A stretch of DNA of 64,000 nucleotides from SHZI01 sp964371995. Lineage in GTDB: Bacteria; Pseudomonadota; Gammaproteobacteria; Steroidobacterales; GCA-2729495. A program made the translations under genes and the position numbers. The stretch is taken from positions 1 to 64,000 of the forward strand of contig CAYJPG010000006.1 in the NCBI GenBank assembly GCA_964371995.1, read 5' to 3'. Below are positions 1 through 7,846 of this stretch, piece after piece. Each line of letters opens with the position of its first letter. The first letter of the stretch is position 1. The notes beneath the pieces were generated by a model. It searched no databases and had not been told where the DNA came from. It saw nothing but the letters and a program-made list of their open reading frames with translations.

Positions 1-690
1 CGCGAAGACCTCAGCCTGCGATACGCGCTGCGGAAGCACCGGTGCGGCCTGCAAGGCATCGCGCACCTGGTTGCGTACCAGCCGCAGGATCTCCATTTCA
101 GCGCTGGCATCCGGATATCCGACCCGCACCAGCATCAGGAACCGATCGAGCTGCGCTTCGGGCAAGGGATAGGTGCCCTCCTGTTCGATCGGGTTTTGCG
201 TGGCCATCACCAGGAACAGTTTCGGCAATGAATATCTCTTTCAGCCGACCGTGATCTCTCTTTCGCCCATCGCCTCCAGCAGTGCCGACTGCACCTTCGC
301 CGGTGCGCGATTGATCTCGTCGGCGAGCAGCAGGTTGTGAAACAGCGGTCCCGGCTGGAATTCAAAGCGGCCCTCCTGCTGTCGCCAGATATCGGTACCG
401 GTGAGGTCCGAGGGCAGCAGGTCCGGCGTGAACTGCAGACGCTGGAAATCAGCCTCGACGTGCGATGCGAGCGTCTTCACCGCTGTGGTCTTGGCAAGAC
501 CGGGCGCACCCTCGACCAGCAGATGCCCGTCCGCGAGCAGCGCGATCAGCAGGCTGTCCACCAGCGAGGCCTGGCCGATGATGGCCGTCGAGAGTACGTC
601 CCGCAGCGCCCGGAACCGGGCGTGCAGGGCATCGTTGGTGGGCGGGGAATTCTCCGCGGCAGCAGCAGGGTCAACAAGAGCGGTCATCAA
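1..690 (-). CDS. MoxR-type AAA+ ATPase, partial at window edge and interrupted by one in-frame stop
   Basis: MoxR ATPases are chaperone-like AAA+ proteins that help mature or activate partner proteins. The N-terminal 149 residues contain the Walker A region (EGAPGLAKT) and Walker B (LLADEINRAP). A TGA at 241-243 ends that reading frame right after GEREITVG, but the same frame then continues without any shift to the window edge as KRYSLPKLFLVMATQNP and the family motif EQEGTYPLPEAQLDRF. Relatives usually have Gly where the stop lies, so one GGA to TGA change would explain it. A GGAG sequence lies about 12 bases before the start. It is either a recent nonsense mutation or a base error in the assembly. 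The 3' end lies beyond base 1. Confidence 0.85.
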
Positions 691-767
691 GCAGTTTCTC
701 CGCAGGCTATGAGATCAGACTAGGGTCTGCCGCCGGATTTTCAACCAGTCCGGCCGGCGAGGGAGAA

Positions 768-795
768 TTAAGATTTCTTTAGACGGTCTTAAGAT
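768..795. promoter_or_regulatory. Direct repeat TTAAGAT upstream of the moxR-like gene
   Basis: TTAAGAT at 768-774 and 789-795, exactly 21 bases apart (two helical turns), in the 145-base gap between the moxR-like gene and the LEA2 gene. A pair of activator sites is possible. No factor is identified and both could be chance in an AT-rich stretch. Confidence 0.25.
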
Positions 796-835
796 GAACA
801 ACTGTCTGTGCGTTTCCGCAACGGCGGCGTTCTGT

Positions 836-1315
836 CTATCTGGCGCTTGATCCCGACAGTGCAAACTCGCCCTGGGTCTCGAACCGGCGCGTCGCGAGCA
901 GGCCGCCGCCCAGCTTGCCGGTCAGCTTGTAGCTGATCTGGTCCACGGGCTTGCCGTCGAGCACCCCCGTGAACTGACGCGCCATGCGCATCGCTGACAC
1001 GCTGACGGGTACGCTGATCAGCGACTCACCAAAGGCGGGCAACTTGCCGTCCTGGTCGCTGACGCCCGTTGCGAAGGTCTTGTCCTGCACGTCGAGCTGC
1101 AGGTAGACGCCGTCGTAGTCGACCGGCGTGCTGTTCGGATTCTGCACCCGCAGCCGCACCATCAGCCGCAGTTCCAGCCCCTCGCCGGGCAACGGCTCTA
1201 TGCCTGCCACGGTGACCTGCAGCGGGTCACCTGGCGTGAGGCTGGCGCATCCTGCGAGCTGGGCACCGAGCGCGGCCGAGAGCAGGAGCGCGGGCAGGCG
1301 AAAGCGGTAGCGCAT
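836..1315 (-). CDS. LEA type 2 (WHy domain) lipoprotein
   Basis: A 159-residue envelope lipoprotein. It starts with a basic n-region and a hydrophobic stretch ending in the lipobox LAGC, so it should be exported by Sec and lipidated. The mature part is a single late-embryogenesis-abundant type 2 / WHy domain (pattern VRLRVQNPNSTPVDYDGVYLQLDVQ), a beta-sandwich found in many small proteobacterial lipoproteins whose exact job is unknown. An in-frame ATG exists upstream at 1414, but the start at 1315 places the signal peptide at the N-terminus and is preferred. Divergent from the DUF4197 gene that begins at 1402. Confidence 0.8.
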   Translation of the reverse strand: MRYRFRLPALLLSAALGAQLAGCASLTPGDPLQVTVAGIEPLPGEGLELRLMVRLRVQNPNSTPVDYDGVYLQLDVQDKTFATGVSDQDGKLPAFGESLISVPVSVSAMRMARQFTGVLDGKPVDQISYKLTGKLGGGLLATRRFETQGEFALSGSSAR

Positions 1316-1401
1316 GGGTGGATCCGGATCGGCAAACCGGATGACAGTCTGGCGGCGGCCCAGGCGATTGGCAATTCGCTCAACAGGTGTAGCATCGGGC
1401 C

Positions 1402-2094
1402 ATGCGCAATCCAAGCTTGTTGATGAGTCTGGGCCTGCTAACCCTGCTGTCGGCTGTACAGCCCGGCTTCGCGGCCGGTATCGACAGCCTCTCCAATGCC
1501 GACTCGGTCGGGGGCCTCAAAGACGCCCTGACCCAGGGTGCCGCCAAGGCTGTCAGCCAGCTGGGTGCTGCTGACGGCTTTCTTGGCAACTCCGGTGTCC
1601 GCATCCCGCTGCCCGATTCACTCCAGAAGATCGAACGCGGTCTCAAGTTCATGGGTAAGGGCGACGAGGCAGATCAGCTGGTCACCAGCATGAACCGCGC
1701 CGCTGAAATGGCCGTGAGTGAGGCGAGCCCGGTACTGGTGGAGGCCGTGAAGAAAATGAGCGTCCAGGATGCAAAGGGCATCCTCACCGGCGGCGATACG
1801 GCTGCGACCGACTACTTTCGCAAGACCACGTCGGAAACGCTGACGATCAAGTTCCTGCCCATCGTCCAGCGGGCGACCGCCAAGGTGCAGCTGGCCGAGC
1901 AATACAACAGCCTTGCCGGCCAGGGCGAGCGACTGGGCCTCGTGAAATCGGAAGACGCGAGTATCGACAGCTACGTGACCCGCAAGGCCCTGGACGGCCT
2001 GTTCCTGGTCATCGGCGAGCAGGAGCGCGCCATGCGTCAGGATCCGCTGGGCGCTGCGACGGGCCTCGCCCGCAAGGTATTCAGCGCGCTCTGA
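1402..2094 (+). CDS. DUF4197 family secreted protein
   Basis: 230 residues with a clear Sec signal peptide (hydrophobic residues 6-20, likely cut after FAA). The mature protein is helical with the DUF4197 hallmarks: repeated 'GLKDALTQGA' near the start, 'GVRIPLPDSLQKIE', and 'ATDYFRKTTSETL' in the middle. DUF4197 proteins are common periplasmic proteins of proteobacteria with no established function. It is transcribed away from the LEA2 lipoprotein and the two genes share a promoter region of under 90 bases. Confidence 0.85.
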   Translation: MRNPSLLMSLGLLTLLSAVQPGFAAGIDSLSNADSVGGLKDALTQGAAKAVSQLGAADGFLGNSGVRIPLPDSLQKIERGLKFMGKGDEADQLVTSMNRAAEMAVSEASPVLVEAVKKMSVQDAKGILTGGDTAATDYFRKTTSETLTIKFLPIVQRATAKVQLAEQYNSLAGQGERLGLVKSEDASIDSYVTRKALDGLFLVIGEQERAMRQDPLGAATGLARKVFSAL

Positions 2095-2138
2095 TTGGTA
2101 CCGGATTTATGGCTATCACAGGCAGGACGCCCTGCATC

Positions 2139-2507
2139 TCAGTTCGTTGCCGGCAATGGCGCTGAAGCCTGCCACTCTGCGAGTACGGCCTCGCTGAACG
2201 TTGCCTCGGGATTCTTCGCACAGAACGCAAGCATTTTGCGGAATGCGCGTTCCCTCGCCTCACCGGTAGCTGGTAATGCGTGCTTCGCTACCGCCGGACC
2301 GCTCGCGCTGCGCCCTGCAAAATAGCCCTGCGCCCAGTTATAGAACTGCCGCTCGGTACCGGTAGGGGCACGCTCATACATCTTTTCCAGCAGCTCACAG
2401 TGGATCGTCGCGGGGTCATCCGCCCCGAACGAAGACCCGCCTGTATCGAAGGCCGCGCTGGCAGTCGAGACCAGAATCATCACCAGAGTGAGCAAAGCGG
2501 TTCTCAT
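2139..2507 (-). CDS. Small secreted protein with two cysteines (unknown function)
   Basis: 122 residues: a signal peptide (residues 1-18) and a small mature domain with exactly two cysteines (37 and 96), probably a disulfide, and a central WAQGYFAG motif. The spacing of the cysteines and the aromatic-Gly motif resemble the HdeA/Rap1a type of small periplasmic helical protein, but this is only a resemblance. Its start codon overlaps the stop of the upstream membrane protein by four bases (ATGA), so the two are translationally coupled. Confidence 0.65.
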   Translation of the reverse strand: MRTALLTLVMILVSTASAAFDTGGSSFGADDPATIHCELLEKMYERAPTGTERQFYNWAQGYFAGRSASGPAVAKHALPATGEARERAFRKMLAFCAKNPEATFSEAVLAEWQASAPLPATN

Positions 2508-3418
2508 GATGCCTCCAGCTCAGAGGGTTTCTTGGGCGTGCGCATGGTCAGGATTGTCACAATGATGCAGCCGACGACGATCATCGTGCACTCGAAAATA
2601 TAGTCCTGCGGGTGCAACCAGACCTCGGTAAACATGTTCCAGCGACTCAGGAACTCAACGTCAACCCAGAGGATGATCGAGGTCGGAATTGCATAGCGCA
2701 CAGCCGATGAAACCCGCCTGTACTTCATCAGACGGATGAACAGATAGATCCCCCAGACAAAGCAGGCGAAGAACGACGCGTAGGCGATCCAGTGGCGGGC
2801 GCCAACCAGCGAAGGGTCATAGATTGTCAGCTGGGCCAGATAGAAGAACCAGGTAATGAACACGGTCTCCATGAAGGTGATCGCGGCAAAGTTGCGATCC
2901 CGGCCACTGGTCCGCTCACCCATGTACATGCCGAGACGCTGGTGGAACCAGACAAAGAAATTGCAGCGGGTTTCCTTGTTGAAGAAGAAATAGAAAAACG
3001 ACGTCATCATGACGCCCACCGAGGTGGTCATCATCATGTATTCCGGCAGCTGAATGATCTCGGTACCTTCGAGCTGCACAGGTACGCCGTAGAGTATCCT
3101 GCCGTAAAACATGAATGCGAACTCGACCCAGCTGGTCCACAGCAGGGTGCCGGCAAAGAACCCCAGCCACGTACCGATCGCTTCCCTGCGTAGCTTGACG
3201 CCGATCCACAGGATGTAGATGCCAATCGCACCCATCAGGAAGGCAGCCGTATAACGATGTTCCTCACCGAACAGGTGTTCGGTGAGCACCATTACGCCGT
3301 GAGCGATGGGAATGATCATCAGCGCGGCGGTGAACGCCATGATGCCGATGAAAGGTGGACGATAAATGGCACGGAGGATCGGGTTGGATGGCGCCGCATC
3401 AACAGTGGTTGCTGTCAT
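2504..3418 (-). CDS. Polytopic inner-membrane protein of unknown function
   Basis: About 304 residues with roughly eight predicted membrane segments (first about residues 22-45; last close to the C-terminus). No family that I can name. Charged or polar residues inside helices (WVEFAFMF, WVDVEFLSRW) suggest a channel, redox or transport role rather than an anchor. The start at 3418 has GAGG about 9 bases upstream; an upstream ATG at 3445 is less likely. It is coupled by an ATGA overlap to the secreted two-cysteine protein, suggesting a functional pair. Confidence 0.65.
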   Translation of the reverse strand: MTATTVDAAPSNPILRAIYRPPFIGIMAFTAALMIIPIAHGVMVLTEHLFGEEHRYTAAFLMGAIGIYILWIGVKLRREAIGTWLGFFAGTLLWTSWVEFAFMFYGRILYGVPVQLEGTEIIQLPEYMMMTTSVGVMMTSFFYFFFNKETRCNFFVWFHQRLGMYMGERTSGRDRNFAAITFMETVFITWFFYLAQLTIYDPSLVGARHWIAYASFFACFVWGIYLFIRLMKYRRVSSAVRYAIPTSIILWVDVEFLSRWNMFTEVWLHPQDYIFECTMIVVGCIIVTILTMRTPKKPSELEAS

Positions 3419-3595
3419 GGTCTGGCCTCGCTGGGGTTGTCTCAAGAGGTGCCTGGACAGAGTCTACGCCGGTTTATCGACATTGCAATCAATTGTGTCG
3501 GCTTCCGCCGGGGCTGTTGTGGCGCCAAATGCCGCAGACACGACAGCCCCGGTTTGGCATCGCGAGGCCGGTGGCGGCTGTTATTCTCAGCGGCT

Positions 3596-3925
3596 ATGGC
3601 CACCCCTGATGGACACGATGAGCTGGTCGTCGGCGCCGCCCAGCTCATACTGGCCGAAAAGCGCACGGCGCTGTCGCTGATGCGCACCGGCATCGCGGTC
3701 TTTGCGCTGCCACTCGCCACGATCAGCGCGCTGATTGCCACCTCGAAATACTATGATATCGAGAAGGTGCTGAGCCTCTTCATCCCGATCATGGTGATAA
3801 ACGCCGGCCTGGTGCTGCTCGGCGCCTATCTGGTCGTGCGGGCCATCCGCGGAGTCCACCACACCGACCGACTGCTCGCGGCCCTGAAGCAGTCGCATCC
3901 GATGCTGGCACCGTATCTCGGCTAG
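3596..3925 (+). CDS. DUF202 (YidH-like) small membrane protein
   Basis: About 109 residues. The DUF202 signature is visible: an N-terminal 'LAEKRTALSLMRTGIAVFALPLA' region (paired RT motifs leading into the first membrane helix) followed by two further hydrophobic helices and a basic C-terminus. YidH-family proteins are small inner-membrane proteins without a firmly assigned function. Upstream in-frame ATG codons exist, but only this start gives a normal-length family member. It precedes the argR promoter. Confidence 0.6.
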   Translation: MATPDGHDELVVGAAQLILAEKRTALSLMRTGIAVFALPLATISALIATSKYYDIEKVLSLFIPIMVINAGLVLLGAYLVVRAIRGVHHTDRLLAALKQSHPMLAPYLG

Positions 3926-3943
3926 GTCCCTGCGGCCGACCAC

Positions 3944-3971
3944 TTGACACCACCCCTAATCTGGATACTAT
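3944..3971 (+). promoter_or_regulatory. Sigma-70 type promoter of the arginine operon
   Basis: TTGACA at 3944-3949 (perfect -35) is followed after 16 bases by TACTAT at 3966-3971 (-10 like). Transcription would start near 3978, about 30 bases before the argR ATG. The -10 overlaps the first ATGCGCAT palindrome described separately, which fits repression. Confidence 0.55.
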
Positions 3972-3997
3972 GCGCATCCTTCTATGTCTATGCGCAT
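3968..3997. promoter_or_regulatory. Tandem palindromic operator candidate upstream of argR
   Basis: The decamer CTATGCGCAT occurs at 3968-3977 and again at 3988-3997, exactly 20 bases apart. Each copy holds the perfect palindrome ATGCGCAT. Two boxes spaced about two helical turns apart and overlapping the -10 and start region is the geometry of ArgR operators, although the sequence is not the enteric ARG box. Inference: autoregulatory ArgR sites. Confidence 0.45.
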
Positions 3998-4007
3998 GGG
4001 GTTGTGA

Positions 4008-4478
4008 ATGCCGGTTGGCGCCGAACAGCGCGATGAACGACAGCAGGCGATCCTGAAAATCCTGCGGCAGCGGCATGTGTCGCGGCAGGACGAGCTTGTC
4101 GAGCTGTTGCGCAAGCGCGGGATCGAAGCGACGCAATCGAGCATCAGCCGGGATCTGCGCCAGCTGGGGATCTCCAAGCTGGGCCAGGAATACCGGCCGG
4201 TGACTGAAGATGAAGAACCGGACACCAGCAGGGACATGGCGGTACTGGCGGACTTTGTGAAGGAGATCCGGACCGCAGGGCCCTATCAGACGGTGGTGAA
4301 GACGGTGGAAGGCGGCGCCCAGCAGGTGGCGCTTTCACTGGACCGCTCGGGCTGGCCGGAGATCGTCGGCACGGTATCCGGCGACGACACCATATTTATT
4401 GCCACCGGCAGCGGTGGCGACCAGAAACGGCTCGTGGCGCGGCTTCGGGCCCGGTTCAGCAGCGGTTCCGGCAACTGA
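4008..4478 (+). CDS. argR: Arginine repressor ArgR
   Basis: 156 residues, the normal ArgR length. The N-terminal winged helix-turn-helix (about 10-70) contains the diagnostic 'TQSSISRDLRQLGISK' DNA-recognition segment; the C-terminal part (about 85-150) is the hexamerisation and arginine-binding domain. ArgR represses arginine biosynthesis when arginine is plentiful. It is the first gene of the arginine operon, 18 bases ahead of argG, and probably regulates its own promoter through the tandem palindromes at 3968-3997. A run of G at 3998-4001 is the only ribosome-binding candidate. Confidence 0.9.
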   Translation: MPVGAEQRDERQQAILKILRQRHVSRQDELVELLRKRGIEATQSSISRDLRQLGISKLGQEYRPVTEDEEPDTSRDMAVLADFVKEIRTAGPYQTVVKTVEGGAQQVALSLDRSGWPEIVGTVSGDDTIFIATGSGGDQKRLVARLRARFSSGSGN

Positions 4479-4496
4479 GTCCGGCGCCTGGAGAGA

Positions 4497-5723
4497 ATGA
4501 TGACGACACAGCAGAAAAACCAATCGCCGATCATCCTGGGCTTTTCGGGCGGGCTCGACACCTCGTTCCTGGTGCCGTGGATGAAAGAACAGCTGGGCCG
4601 GCCGGTGGTGACCGTGACGATCAACACCGGCGGCCTCGATGCCGCAGCCGTCAAGGACCTGGAACAGCGCTCGAAGCAGCTGGGTGCCGTCGAGCACGTC
4701 CTGGTCGAAGCCCGCCAGGTGTTTTTCGAGCGGGTCATCAAGTACCTGATCTTCGGCAACGTCCGGCGCGGGCACCTGTATCCGCTGTGCGTCGGCGCCG
4801 AGCGGGGCATTCAGGCCACCCTGCTCGCCGAACTCGCGCGGGAACGCGGCAGCCAGACCGTGGGCCACGGCTGCACGGCAGCCGGCAACGACCAGGTGCG
4901 GTTCGAGGTCGCGCTGCGCACGATCGCGCCGAGCCTCGAAGTGCTGGCACCGGTGCGGGATGAGGGCTTCATCCGCAGCGAGCAGCAGAAGTACCTGGAA
5001 GACCGGAAGCTGCCGGTACCGGTACGCGGCTCGTCGTACTCGATCAATCGCGGCCTGTGGGGCGTGACCATCGGTGGCCGGGAAACGCTGGACTCGCGGG
5101 AATCGATCCCCGAGGACGCGTGGGTACTGTCGCCGAATGCACTGGAAAGGGCGCAGCCGGCCGCACGGCATACGATCGGTTTCACCCAGGGTGTGCCGAC
5201 CTCGCTGGATGGCAAGGCCATGGATCCGGTCGCCCTGATCGAAGCCCTGGAAACCATCGGCGGTGCCTATGGCATCGGCCGCGGCGTGCATGTGGGCGAC
5301 ACCGTGCTCGGTACCAAGGGCCGGGTGGCTTTCGAGGCGCCTGCAGCAGACATCCTGCTCAACGCCCATCGCGAACTTGAAAAGCTCGTGCTCTCCGGCC
5401 CGCAGCAGCGGATCAAGGATCAGGTTGCTGCCCAGTACGGCGACTTCGTGCATGAAGGCAAACAGCTGGATCCCGTGTGCCGTGACATCGAGGCGCTGCT
5501 CAGCTCATCGCAACAGCGGGTCACGGGCGAAGTGAAGATCGTGCTCCGGCCCGGCAACCTTTTCATCGAGGGCGTCATTTCACCGCACTCGCTCATGGCT
5601 GCGACCAAGGGCGTGTACGGCGAGAAGGCCGGCGAGTGGACGCCAGCCGATGCGCTCGGCTATTCACGGATTTTGTCGTTGCCCGGCATCCTGCAAACGC
5701 GGGCCGCCGGCGGCAAGGGGTAA
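4497..5723 (+). CDS. argG: Argininosuccinate synthase
   Basis: 408 residues. The ATP pyrophosphatase motif 'LGFSGGLDTSFLVPW' lies at about residues 14-28, and the citrulline/aspartate-binding region 'GHGCTAAGNDQVRFE' follows near 122. The enzyme joins citrulline and aspartate using ATP. The protein is of the shorter, diverged type seen in organisms with N-acylated arginine pathways (Xanthomonas, Bacteroidetes) rather than the enteric type; this judgement is from overall motif spacing. Start at tandem ATGATG with GGAGAG just upstream. It lies second in the operon after argR. Confidence 0.9.
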   Translation: MMTTQQKNQSPIILGFSGGLDTSFLVPWMKEQLGRPVVTVTINTGGLDAAAVKDLEQRSKQLGAVEHVLVEARQVFFERVIKYLIFGNVRRGHLYPLCVGAERGIQATLLAELARERGSQTVGHGCTAAGNDQVRFEVALRTIAPSLEVLAPVRDEGFIRSEQQKYLEDRKLPVPVRGSSYSINRGLWGVTIGGRETLDSRESIPEDAWVLSPNALERAQPAARHTIGFTQGVPTSLDGKAMDPVALIEALETIGGAYGIGRGVHVGDTVLGTKGRVAFEAPAADILLNAHRELEKLVLSGPQQRIKDQVAAQYGDFVHEGKQLDPVCRDIEALLSSSQQRVTGEVKIVLRPGNLFIEGVISPHSLMAATKGVYGEKAGEWTPADALGYSRILSLPGILQTRAAGGKG

Positions 5724-5730
5724 GCACAGC

Positions 5731-6786
5731 ATGAAAACCATCGTCGCCGACAAGATCGCCTCGGTCGCCCAGCACCTGAACCTCAAGCGCGAGATCCGGG
5801 TCAGTGCCGATATTCCCTGCGAGGAAGGCGTGCTCATCGCTGCGGAAGTGCTGAACAACAAGAGCACCTACAACCAGCTCGAGCTCACCAGCGGCCGGAT
5901 GGCAGTGGTGAAGCGCGGCGATATTATCGTGGGCGCGATCGGCCACCGGAAGGCGCTGTTCGGTTACTCCGGACATATCCCCGACAAGGTCGCCGTCGGC
6001 GATACCCTGCAACTCCTGAACATGGGCGGCGTGATCGGCGCCTGCGACTCGATCAACGCGAGTTTCGGCCCGCCCTTCGATGTGCGCGTGCTCGGCGTGG
6101 TGCTCGGCTTTCCGTTTCTCGGCGAGCGCATCGGTGTGCCGGTGCGCATCGGCATGGAGAAACTGGCGGTCGAGCCACCGCTCGACACGCTGGGCATTCC
6201 GGTGGTGGCCATCGCCGGCACCTGCATGAACTCGGGCAAGACTGCCGCGGCGAGCGCCATCGTGAGCCGGCTGCGGCATCACGGCCACATCGTCGATGCC
6301 TTCAAGGCCACGGGCGTTGCCCTGCGGCGGGACATCCTCGCCATGGAGGACGCCGGCGCGCGCTCGACGCTGATCTTCTCCGACTTCGGCGTCACCTGTA
6401 CGACAGGAAAAAACGGCCCGGCAGTCACGCGCATGATGCTCAACCGGCTGGCTGCGCAAAAGCCCGACTGCATCGTCTTCGAACTGGGCGATGGCATTCT
6501 CGGCGCCTATGGCGTCGAGGCGATCCTGCGCGATGCCGGCATCAGCGCCTCGTTGTCGAGTCTCGTGCTCTGCGCCAACGATCCGGTCGCGGCCTGGGGT
6601 GGCGTGAAACTGCTGCGGGAGGATTTCGGTATCGAGCCGCACATCGTCACCGGCCCGGCCACTGACAACGATGTCGGCAAGGACATCATCGTGCAGCGCA
6701 TGGGCGTCAAGGCCATCAATGCGGTGATCGAGTCCATGCAGATCGGTGACGAGGTTACGCGTCACCTGGGCCTGAAGCTGACATGA
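5731..6786 (+). CDS. P-loop protein of the arginine operon, DUF1611/MobB-like (function unknown)
   Basis: 351 residues, not a standard arginine enzyme. The N-terminal half (1-150) is a conserved-looking domain with 'LNNKSTYNQLELTSGRM' and 'GHRKALFGYSGHIP'; the C-terminal half has a nucleotide-binding P-loop GTCMNSGKT at 163-171 followed by a SIMIBI-like layout (FKATG, FSDFG). This recalls DUF1611 and MobB-like proteins; assignment to either is tentative. AAGGGG precedes the ATG. It lies 7 bases after argG and overlaps argC by ATGA, so it is translated as part of the pathway operon. A glutamate N-acyltransferase or a pathway-linked GTPase/ATPase are possible roles; neither is shown. Confidence 0.7.
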   Translation: MKTIVADKIASVAQHLNLKREIRVSADIPCEEGVLIAAEVLNNKSTYNQLELTSGRMAVVKRGDIIVGAIGHRKALFGYSGHIPDKVAVGDTLQLLNMGGVIGACDSINASFGPPFDVRVLGVVLGFPFLGERIGVPVRIGMEKLAVEPPLDTLGIPVVAIAGTCMNSGKTAAASAIVSRLRHHGHIVDAFKATGVALRRDILAMEDAGARSTLIFSDFGVTCTTGKNGPAVTRMMLNRLAAQKPDCIVFELGDGILGAYGVEAILRDAGISASLSSLVLCANDPVAAWGGVKLLREDFGIEPHIVTGPATDNDVGKDIIVQRMGVKAINAVIESMQIGDEVTRHLGLKLT

Positions 6787-7841
6787 GCGAACGGATTCCC
6801 ACGCTGATCGTCGGCGGCACCGGCTATGTGGCCGGCGAACTGCTGCGCCTGGTGGCCGGGCATCCGCAGCTGGAGCTGCATGGCGTGTCGTCGGAAACCG
6901 CGGCGGGTACGGCGGTCAGCGCCGCATTCCCGCACCTCGCCCCGCTGCTGAAGGCAGAGGGCTTTATCACGCAGGCCGATCTCGCCGCACGCATGACGGC
7001 ATCGCGGATGGCCCTGTTCGCGGCGGCACCGCATGTCGTCAGCGCAGGCGTGATTGCCACGCTGTTGCAGGCAGCGGAGACCCGGCAGTGCCAGCTGACA
7101 GTGGTCGATGTGTCTTCGGACTTCCGTTTCAGGAACGCGGTCGATTTTCAGGCCGTGTACAAGACACCGCATGGCGCACCCGAACTGCTGCCGCTGTTCA
7201 GCTGCGCGCTGCCCGAACATGTAAGCGGCATTCCCGGCCCGCATATCGGGCATCCGGGCTGCTTCGCGACCTCGATGCTGGCTGGTGCCGTGCCGCTGCT
7301 CAAGCTCGATCTGTGCGAGCCACAGATCTATGCCACCGGTATCACCGGCAGCACGGGTGCCGGCCGGACACCGACGCCGACAACACATCACCCCGAGCGG
7401 CACTCAAACCTGTTTGCCTACAATCCGCTCCGGCACCGGCATGCCCCGGAAGTCGTGCAGATCTGTGCACAGCTCACCGGCGTCGCGCCCGAACTCAACT
7501 TCGTGCCGCACTCCGGACCCTTTGCACGCGGCATACACATGACGCTGCAGGCGCGACTGAAGGCGCCGCGGACCAGCGACGAGCTGCGCGACGGCCTGGC
7601 CGCCTTCTATGCCGGCTGTGAATTCGTGCAGGTGGTCGATGGGATGCCGCGGATCAAGGACGTGGCCGGCAGCAACTACTGTCATATCGGCGTGGAAAGC
7701 TCGGCTAACAGCGTGGCCGTGATGGTGACCCTCGACAATCTCATCAAGGGCGCGGCTGGCGGCGCAGTCCAGTGGATGAATCGCCTGCTCGGCTTGCCGG
7801 AAGCAGCGGGCCTCGATGCCCCCGCACCCGGCTGGATCTGA
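6783..7841 (+). CDS. argC: N-acyl-gamma-glutamyl-phosphate reductase ArgC
   Basis: 352 residues. N-terminal NADP-binding motif 'VGGTGYVAGELLRL' and catalytic cysteine in 'GHPGCFATSMLAG', followed by the glycine-rich 'TGSTGAGRTPT' segment typical of ArgC. It reduces the acylglutamyl phosphate to the semialdehyde in the third step of the route. The ATG overlaps the stop of the preceding P-loop gene (ATGA), so expression is coupled. Whether the acyl group is acetyl or succinyl cannot be told from this protein by eye. Confidence 0.92.
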   Translation: MSERIPTLIVGGTGYVAGELLRLVAGHPQLELHGVSSETAAGTAVSAAFPHLAPLLKAEGFITQADLAARMTASRMALFAAAPHVVSAGVIATLLQAAETRQCQLTVVDVSSDFRFRNAVDFQAVYKTPHGAPELLPLFSCALPEHVSGIPGPHIGHPGCFATSMLAGAVPLLKLDLCEPQIYATGITGSTGAGRTPTPTTHHPERHSNLFAYNPLRHRHAPEVVQICAQLTGVAPELNFVPHSGPFARGIHMTLQARLKAPRTSDELRDGLAAFYAGCEFVQVVDGMPRIKDVAGSNYCHIGVESSANSVAVMVTLDNLIKGAAGGAVQWMNRLLGLPEAAGLDAPAPGWI

Positions 7842-7846
7842 ACAAC

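Noticed and set aside
241..243. TGA in moxR as a selenocysteine codon
   Set aside because: Relatives have glycine here, no selenoprotein family is involved and no SECIS-like structure was seen.
3960..4000. Canonical ARG box
   Set aside because: The enteric consensus TGAAT-N6-ATTCA is not present; the boxes here are different palindromes.
4335..5453. Long minus-strand frame opposite argG, and similar ones at 5593-6765, 7682-9010, 8548-10029, 12283-13800 and 47151-48815
   Set aside because: GC-rich third positions create long antisense frames; the opposite strand holds a recognised gene in every case and the products look arginine- or glutamine-rich and unlike protein families.
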